DNA from: JAGIBJ01 sp032119795
GTDB lineage: Bacteria > Actinomycetota > Thermoleophilia > Solirubrobacterales > Solirubrobacteraceae
Direction: 5' to 3'
NCBI GenBank assembly: GCA_032119795.1
Contig: JAUMFO010000031.1
Span: 124,001-188,000 of the forward strand
DNA: 64,000 nt
Shown: positions 59,041 through 64,000 of the stretch, one piece after another
How positions within the stretch are numbered: the first letter of the stretch is position 1
Layout: each line of letters opens with the position of its first letter
Position numbers and translations under genes: made by a program
Notes under the pieces: generated by a model
Databases searched by the model: none
The model's input: only the letters and a program-made list of their open reading frames with translations
Told to the model about the DNA's origin: nothing

Positions 59041-60252
59041 ATGCGTGGGGTGTTGCACCCGATCCCAGCTCTCGCGCGCGTCGCGGCCATCGCTGCCGCT
59101 GCGCTCACCATCACCGGCTCCGCGGCTGCCGCCCCGACCTCAGAACTCGAACCGAACGACACGATCTTCCAGTACACGGGACCCGTGGCGATCGACGGAG
59201 CCGTTGGGGGTATGGCGACCGCCAATGATCTCGACGTCTTCCTCATTCGGCTTCGCCCGCAGCGGCAGGTCAAGCTCACCTACGAGAACACGAACGGCTG
59301 CGCGGGCCGATCATCACTGAACTACAGCCTGCTGACGCCGACCGGCACCGACCTCGAAGCCCCCAACGGCTCGTCGGACTTCTACACCAGCTCGACGAAG
59401 GCGTACACGATCACGACGCCAGGGGTGTTTGGCGGGGTCTCGCAGGAGTACTACCTCCGATTTTGGGCCGATGCCTCCCAGGCGGTCGGATGCCAGTACC
59501 GGTTCACCGTGAGCGGGGCCGCTGGCGAGGCGACCGACGCGATCGACGCGACGCCTCCGTTGACGTACCCGATGGTCGAGACCTCTGAGCCGAACGACCT
59601 CGACGCGCAAGCAACCGGGCCGATGGCCGCCGACACCCTCTACGCCGGAACGATCGACACCAGCAACGATCTCGACCTCCTGTATGTGCCGATCAAAGCT
59701 GGCACCGCTCCGACGTTTGAGCTGCAAAGCGCGTCCGGTGGCGTGGACGGCGAGATCTTCGTGCGCGGTGAGCGGTACTCGAAGACGTCCCTCTCGACGG
59801 ACTACCAGCCACTCGACACCGAAACCCTGGCTGTGGCCTCCGCCGATACGACATACCTGGTGTCGATCTCGGGCGCCGTCGGCGCAAAATGGCGGCTCCG
59901 TGTGACGCCACCGCTGGCTATCGGCACCACGCCTGCCCCGCCCCCGACGGTCGTTCCCCCCGTCGTCACGCCGCCGCAGTTCATCTCCCGCCAGATCAGC
60001 ATCTCGCGCGCGGGTGGGCGCTACCGCGGCCGCGTCACCGGGGCCAAGAGCTCGTGCACGTCCGGCGTGACGGTCACGCTGCGGCGAAAGGGCAAGAAAC
60101 AGTCCTACGGGTCCGCGACGACCCGACAGGACGGTTCGTGGACCATCAACCGTTCCGCAGTGCGCGGAAAGGCCTATGCGAGAGTCGAATACGAGGAGCG
60201 CAACGGGTTCGCCTGCGGCGCAGACGACTCCAAAACCATCAAGCGCAAGTAG
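59041..60252 (+). CDS. Secreted protein with two PPC-like domains
   Basis: 403 residues; signal peptide (1-31, ending A-A-A-A-P). Two bacterial pre-peptidase C-terminal-like beta domains, each opening with E-P-N-D (E-L-E-P-N-D-T about 36; S-E-P-N-D about 180) and containing the D-L-D-[VL] strand pair. A Pro-rich linker precedes a C-terminal Ig-like Cys-containing domain (about 315-400). No protease domain, so a free-standing adhesive or carbohydrate-binding exoprotein is likely. Confidence 0.75.
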   Translation: MRGVLHPIPALARVAAIAAAALTITGSAAAAPTSELEPNDTIFQYTGPVAIDGAVGGMATANDLDVFLIRLRPQRQVKLTYENTNGCAGRSSLNYSLLTPTGTDLEAPNGSSDFYTSSTKAYTITTPGVFGGVSQEYYLRFWADASQAVGCQYRFTVSGAAGEATDAIDATPPLTYPMVETSEPNDLDAQATGPMAADTLYAGTIDTSNDLDLLYVPIKAGTAPTFELQSASGGVDGEIFVRGERYSKTSLSTDYQPLDTETLAVASADTTYLVSISGAVGAKWRLRVTPPLAIGTTPAPPPTVVPPVVTPPQFISRQISISRAGGRYRGRVTGAKSSCTSGVTVTLRRKGKKQSYGSATTRQDGSWTINRSAVRGKAYARVEYEERNGFACGADDSKTIKRK

Positions 60253-60263
60253 CGCCGGGCCAC

Positions 60264-62372
60264 TCAGGACGTCGGGGCAGCAGACACCTCAATCGTCCGC
60301 GTCACCGTCCGCGTCTTCGCGGCCGGCGACGTGATCACCACCGTCCGCGTGCCGGCGGGAGCGCGCCCGCCACGCGGACTCGCGACGACACGGACCTGCG
60401 CGCCGGACGCAAGCCCGGCGTAGCGGACCGTCATCGCTGCGCCGGCGGTCGTATAGGCCTGGAACTCGAGAGCGCCGCCGTCCGCCCGCCAGCCACCGCG
60501 GCTCCGCGTCGCCCCTTGAGCGAACTGGATCTCCGCGCGATCGCCCCATACCGGGAGTCGAAGGACCACGCGAGTCGCGCGTTTGCGATGCACGACGTAC
60601 CGCGTTTGGATGCGGCCGATCGTGAACTGGTGGAAGACCGACACCCGATCGGGGCCGGACGAGGTCGTCCCTGCCGCCGACGCGGAACCGCGCGCCGCCG
60701 TGCGGTTCCGCAGCGCCGCTGGCACGCCAACAAAGCGCGCTTTCAGACGGTGGGTATGGCCGGGCTGTGTGCTCACCAAGACCTTGCCTTCGCGCAGCAG
60801 CCGCACGTCGGGCGCTGGGCCGACGAGCCCGTCCGCACCCAAGACGGTGAGCGGGCGCTGGCGCGCGTCGAAGAGCCGCGTCGGCTCCAGCCCACCCTCA
60901 AGGCCTGGCCCGGCCCGCACGACCGCCAGGTTGTAGCGGCGGCTGCTGAGCGCCAGGCGACCGGTCTCGCCATCGTGGCTGACGAGCAAACCCGGGTCGA
61001 CCTCCGCTACGCCCGGCAGCAGCGCGTCGGCCTGTGCGGCGATGATCGCAAAGCGCAGCGGTGCCATCACATCGGTCCCCGTTCCCTCCGGGAAGCCGTT
61101 GGGCGCGCCGAAGCTGGTCGCACCAGGCAGCGGGCCGGTGCCGTCCCACGCGGTGCGAGCGAACAGCTCCACCCCGCGCCGACCGACGAGCCGCACGAAC
61201 GCTCGCTGCTGCGGTGAATCGATGAACCCGTCCGGCCCGGCCGAGCGCAGTACCGAGTCCAGCGCGAAGCCCCAGTACTGGCGCAGATGGCGGCGTTTGC
61301 TGCCCAGTGCGGTATCCCAGTTGAGGTAGCCGGACTGTGTCCAGGTCCCGAGGACGACCTGCTGCGACCAGCGCGCAAGCCGCCCGCGGACGGTCGATGA
61401 CAGCGGTTTCATTCCCGCCCGGACGGCACCGCGGTAGTACGCGAGTGCGCCGTGGATGAGGTTCTCGTATTCCCCTGCGCCTTGGACGTTGATCGGGGCG
61501 CTCGGTGGGAGCGAGGGGTCGTACCGCAGCGCGCCGCCGGCAGTGACGTTCGTCGACCCGCCCCGCTTGACGGGCGCGCGCATGCGCTGCGCAAACCAGA
61601 CGAGCTGCGTGCGGTACCTCCGAAGACTGGCCGCGCGGCCGTTGATCACGGCGTCGGCGTAGAGGACGTCAGCGTTCCAGTTGATCTGGTTGGCGGCCCG
61701 GTGCCCGTCGCGGTAGAACCAGCCTCGTGCGACCGCACCGATGGCCTGGCGGATCAGGCGGAGTTCCTCGTCGGTGAGCGCCAGCGCCGTGCGGGCGTAC
61801 CAAGCGGCGAGCAACGCCCTGGCAACGATCGCGTCGGCCGAGGGATGCAGCGACGCCTTCGACGACTGCCGCGTGTAGACCGCCTCAAACGCTGGCGCAT
61901 GCGGGAACACGGCGCTCGATCGCTTCACGCGCGTGCGGCGAACCAGGACTGGCGGCGTGGTCAGGAACCGGATCAGCGCGCGTGCATGCTCGTCGCTGCG
62001 TGCTGGCCCCTCGTGCGCCTCACCTGCCGCCAGCGCATGGAGTTCCAGGTACATCGCGTTGGCCCGTACCGAGAGGTTGCCGGTCCCGCCGTAGGCGCCG
62101 CGGGATGCGATCCAGTGTCGGGCAGCAACAAGGGCGATGCCGTCGGCGAGCTGCCACCGCTCGACCGGAGCGAGCGGTGCGCCCGCAGCGCGGCTGGCGA
62201 GTCCGTCGGAGGGCGCGGCGTCGGGGAGGACCGGGATCCGCTCCACGTGGACACCCGCCTCGACGTCCCACCGCGCTGAGGCCTCAGCCGCGGCCAGCGG
62301 GCCGGCGCCGGCGCACAGGGCGAGCAGCGCCAGTCCTCGGCCGAAGCAAGCTCGCAGACTCGAGTCGCGCAT
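60264..62372 (-). CDS. Secreted polysaccharide-lyase/heparinase-like protein (tentative)
   Basis: ATG at 62372 gives 702 residues with a signal peptide (about 8-32, ending A-E-A-S-A). Residues about 40-420 are helical, with N-x-x-Y and W-N-A-D, Y-E-N-L-I-H-G, Y-W-G-F motifs reminiscent of alpha/alpha-toroid lyases; about 430-700 is a beta-sandwich with I-x-Y-V-V-H-R-K strands, the two-part plan of heparinase II/III-like and PL8-like enzymes. Catalytic residues are not assigned. Confidence 0.55.
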   Translation of the reverse strand: MRDSSLRACFGRGLALLALCAGAGPLAAAEASARWDVEAGVHVERIPVLPDAAPSDGLASRAAGAPLAPVERWQLADGIALVAARHWIASRGAYGGTGNLSVRANAMYLELHALAAGEAHEGPARSDEHARALIRFLTTPPVLVRRTRVKRSSAVFPHAPAFEAVYTRQSSKASLHPSADAIVARALLAAWYARTALALTDEELRLIRQAIGAVARGWFYRDGHRAANQINWNADVLYADAVINGRAASLRRYRTQLVWFAQRMRAPVKRGGSTNVTAGGALRYDPSLPPSAPINVQGAGEYENLIHGALAYYRGAVRAGMKPLSSTVRGRLARWSQQVVLGTWTQSGYLNWDTALGSKRRHLRQYWGFALDSVLRSAGPDGFIDSPQQRAFVRLVGRRGVELFARTAWDGTGPLPGATSFGAPNGFPEGTGTDVMAPLRFAIIAAQADALLPGVAEVDPGLLVSHDGETGRLALSSRRYNLAVVRAGPGLEGGLEPTRLFDARQRPLTVLGADGLVGPAPDVRLLREGKVLVSTQPGHTHRLKARFVGVPAALRNRTAARGSASAAGTTSSGPDRVSVFHQFTIGRIQTRYVVHRKRATRVVLRLPVWGDRAEIQFAQGATRSRGGWRADGGALEFQAYTTAGAAMTVRYAGLASGAQVRVVASPRGGRAPAGTRTVVITSPAAKTRTVTRTIEVSAAPTS

Positions 62373-62407
62373 GCGCCCGGAGACTACGGGCCGCTGCACC
62401 GCGTGGT

Positions 62408-63523
62408 CTACCAGTCGGCCACGTCGTCGCAGAACTCGTTCGCGTACGTCAAGCAGCTGCGAACCGGGCTCCCCGAGCTCACGTCGCTAAACCAGATTCG
62501 GCCGTCCGGGCCATACGACCAAAGCATCAACTCACGCTCGTCCGCGAGGAACCCCACCTTGCCCACGTGCCGCGCAGCACGGCGAGACACGTAGCGCTCG
62601 CCTTCTTTGACGTTCGCGATCGGCACCCCCGAGAACGTCGGATCGTCGCAACGAAGCGGGTCGTCGAGGCGCTCCATGCACTCCACGAGCTTCTGCTCGA
62701 AGACCGCGGCGTGCTCGATCGGCGCTTGCTGGCCGGGGTCCCAGTGCACGGTGGCAGCGCGGATCGAGTCCCGAGCGTCGACGATGCCAAGCACCGTAAT
62801 CGTGACGGCTAGCAGGCCAGCGGCCGCGAGACCAGCGGAGGTTCCGGGCGTCATTGGACGCTCGGCGATCGCTGCGTGCGGGCGCTCCTCGGGTAGGTCG
62901 TTTCTGACTGCCGCGACGACCGCCGTACCGCAGAGGCGATCGAAGAGGCTGCGGCGGCGCAGGTCGACGAAGATCGCAAGCCAGGCAACGAGCAGGACCA
63001 CCCAGGTCAGCAGGTCGACGACCGAGCCGACCACCACGGCGAGCACCCCGCCTGGTATCGCCAGGCCGATGGCGCTGGCCGCGGCCAGTAGTCCCCACTT
63101 GAGCGCGGCGCGACCGGCGACCATGTCGCCCTGCACCGGAGAACCGTCGGCGGCAACGATCCGAATGCGCAGCAGCCACTTGCCGGGCGTCTGCCCCGAG
63201 ACGCCGCGCTTGCGGCGCGCCGCACTCGACTCGTAGAGGACGCCGACGACGGCGAAGAACAACCACGCCCGTGCGTAGGCACGACTCTCCCCATCGGAGA
63301 CGGCCGGTGAACGCACCTCGGGAATGAACCAGGATGTCGGCGAGAGATCCGAACCGTTCCAGGCGAGGGCGTAGAGCCCAACGATCAAGCCGAAGCAGAT
63401 CGACAGGTCCAGCACGCCGGCGGCCAAGCGCCTCCAAAGCCCTGCCGGCTGCTGTGGATCCCCTGCCCGTGACGAGGCCCCCTCAGCCGGGGCGGGTGCG
63501 AGGTCGGAGAGATCGAGAGCCAC
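62408..63523 (-). CDS. RDD-family membrane protein with extracytoplasmic tail
   Basis: 371 residues from GTG. RDD domain (about 30-200) with W-R-R-L-A-A-G-V-L-D-L-S and G-K-W-L-L-R-I-R-I-V, plus one more helix (about 230-250) followed by a ~120-residue tail with Cys pairs. The -10 (TAGGGT, plus strand 63533-63538) ends 10 bases before the start codon, so leaderless translation is likely. Confidence 0.75.
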   Translation of the reverse strand: MALDLSDLAPAPAEGASSRAGDPQQPAGLWRRLAAGVLDLSICFGLIVGLYALAWNGSDLSPTSWFIPEVRSPAVSDGESRAYARAWLFFAVVGVLYESSAARRKRGVSGQTPGKWLLRIRIVAADGSPVQGDMVAGRAALKWGLLAAASAIGLAIPGGVLAVVVGSVVDLLTWVVLLVAWLAIFVDLRRRSLFDRLCGTAVVAAVRNDLPEERPHAAIAERPMTPGTSAGLAAAGLLAVTITVLGIVDARDSIRAATVHWDPGQQAPIEHAAVFEQKLVECMERLDDPLRCDDPTFSGVPIANVKEGERYVSRRAARHVGKVGFLADERELMLWSYGPDGRIWFSDVSSGSPVRSCLTYANEFCDDVADW

Positions 63524-63532
63524 GGCCAGCCG

Positions 63533-63571
63533 ACCCTAGACTCGGCTGCCGCGGCCCGGGGGGCCAACGTT
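63533..63571 (-). promoter_or_regulatory. AACGTT-box promoter of the RDD gene
   Basis: AACGTT (63566-63571) is centred 33 bp from the minus-strand -10 TAGGGT (63533-63538). Confidence 0.6.
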
Positions 63572-63625
63572 TGTCGCCCAACCGCGGTGTCTCTGCACCT
63601 GCGCGAGGGCGCCGCGACCAGCGAC

Positions 63626-63663
63626 AACGTTGGTGTGCGTCCGCGAGACACTGCTGGTTGGGT
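63626..63663 (+). promoter_or_regulatory. AACGTT-box promoter of the last collagen-like gene
   Basis: AACGTT 63626-63631 and a TTGGGT -10-like hexamer at 63658-63663, centres 32 bp apart. The -10 is weak. Confidence 0.45.
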
Positions 63664-63674
63664 CGAAGGCGTTC

Positions 63675-64000
63675 ATGTCTCCCTCGTCTGGAACCACCAT
63701 GCCTGCTTCACCCGCCTCCCCCAAGCCGCGGCGCGGCCGACTGCTCCGCCACGTTCGGAGTCAGGGCGTCGCCTACCTTGCCCTCTTCGTCGCGCTCGGC
63801 GGCACGTCCTACGCGGCCGTCTCCATCTCCGGCGAGAACGTCCAGGATGGCACCTTGACGGGCGCCGACATCCAAGCCGAGTCCATCCCCGCGTCGGCGC
63901 TCGACGAGTCGGCGCAGCAGGCGATCCGAGCGGCAGCGACGCGGGGCCCGCGTGGTCCGCGTGGCAAGCGCGGCTACCGCGGCTGGGATGGAGCGACCGG
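63675..64000 (+). CDS. Collagen-like exported protein, 3' end cut by window edge
   Basis: 108 codons visible from the ATG, open to the edge. Basic N-terminus, export segment A-Y-L-A-L-F-V-A-L-G-G-T-S-Y-A-A (about 33-50), the N-V-Q-D-G-T-L-T-G-A-D linker and the start of a Gly-X-Y tract (G-P-R-G-P-R-G-K-R-G). Same family as the collagen-like genes at 4182, 4989, 7221 and 7913. Confidence 0.85.
   Translation, partial: MSPSSGTTMPASPASPKPRRGRLLRHVRSQGVAYLALFVALGGTSYAAVSISGENVQDGTLTGADIQAESIPASALDESAQQAIRAAATRGPRGPRGKRGYRGWDGAT

Overview
The window is GC-rich, densely coded actinobacterial DNA. GTG/TTG starts, 4-nt ATGA/GTGA overlaps, probable leaderless promoters and many collagen-like proteins with a conserved L-F-V-A-L-G-G-T-S-Y-A-A segment suggest a Thermoleophilia (Solirubrobacterales-like) chromosome. 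That placement is inference from gene content; no rRNA, tRNA, CRISPR array or insertion sequence was seen.

Layout. 1-8.5 kb: surface and exoprotein genes (a truncated large secreted protein, an HTH regulator, two GH-A-like hydrolases, four collagen-like proteins with recent DNA duplications). 8.5-20.9 kb: first type VII secretion (T7SS/ESX-like) locus with a CHAP effector, its small partner, an EspG-like protein, two kinase-domain membrane proteins (one with a broken catalytic motif), a WXG100 protein and an FtsK/EccC ATPase carrying N-terminal ubiquitin-like and FHA domains. 20.9-22.7 kb: an RTX-like and a collagen/C1q-like exoprotein. 22.9-32.8 kb: second T7SS locus with four WXG100-like proteins, two effectors that share an N-terminal module but differ at the C-terminus, an EspG/immunity-like protein and a second EccC paralogue. 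32.8-55.3 kb: a ubiquitin-like conjugation and signalling region. 55.3-58.9 kb: a membrane histidine kinase and receiver-like protein. 59-64 kb: exoproteins, an RDD protein and another collagen-like gene running off the edge.

The most notable system is the run E2-like / FHA membrane protein / ubiquitin-like protein / E1-like / JAB metallopeptidase (46.7 to 42.3 kb, minus strand, almost all start-stop overlapping). It is accompanied by a RING-like zinc-finger membrane protein (33.4 kb), a second JAB protein (37.6 kb), a zinc-ribbon membrane protein (38.4 kb) and further single-pass proteins. All parts needed to activate, transfer and remove a ubiquitin-like protein are therefore present, embedded between T7SS genes and sharing regulation with them.

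The shared regulation shows as a palindromic AACGTT box that recurs upstream of T7SS, ubiquitin-like-system and exoprotein genes. It is centred 32-33 bp (or about 53 bp) upstream of a TAnnnT -10 element, like class II and class I activator positions. Canonical EccB, EccD, EccE and mycosin genes are not in the window, so this looks like a divergent secretion-system type combining FtsK-like ATPases, kinases, FHA domains and ubiquitin-like chemistry.
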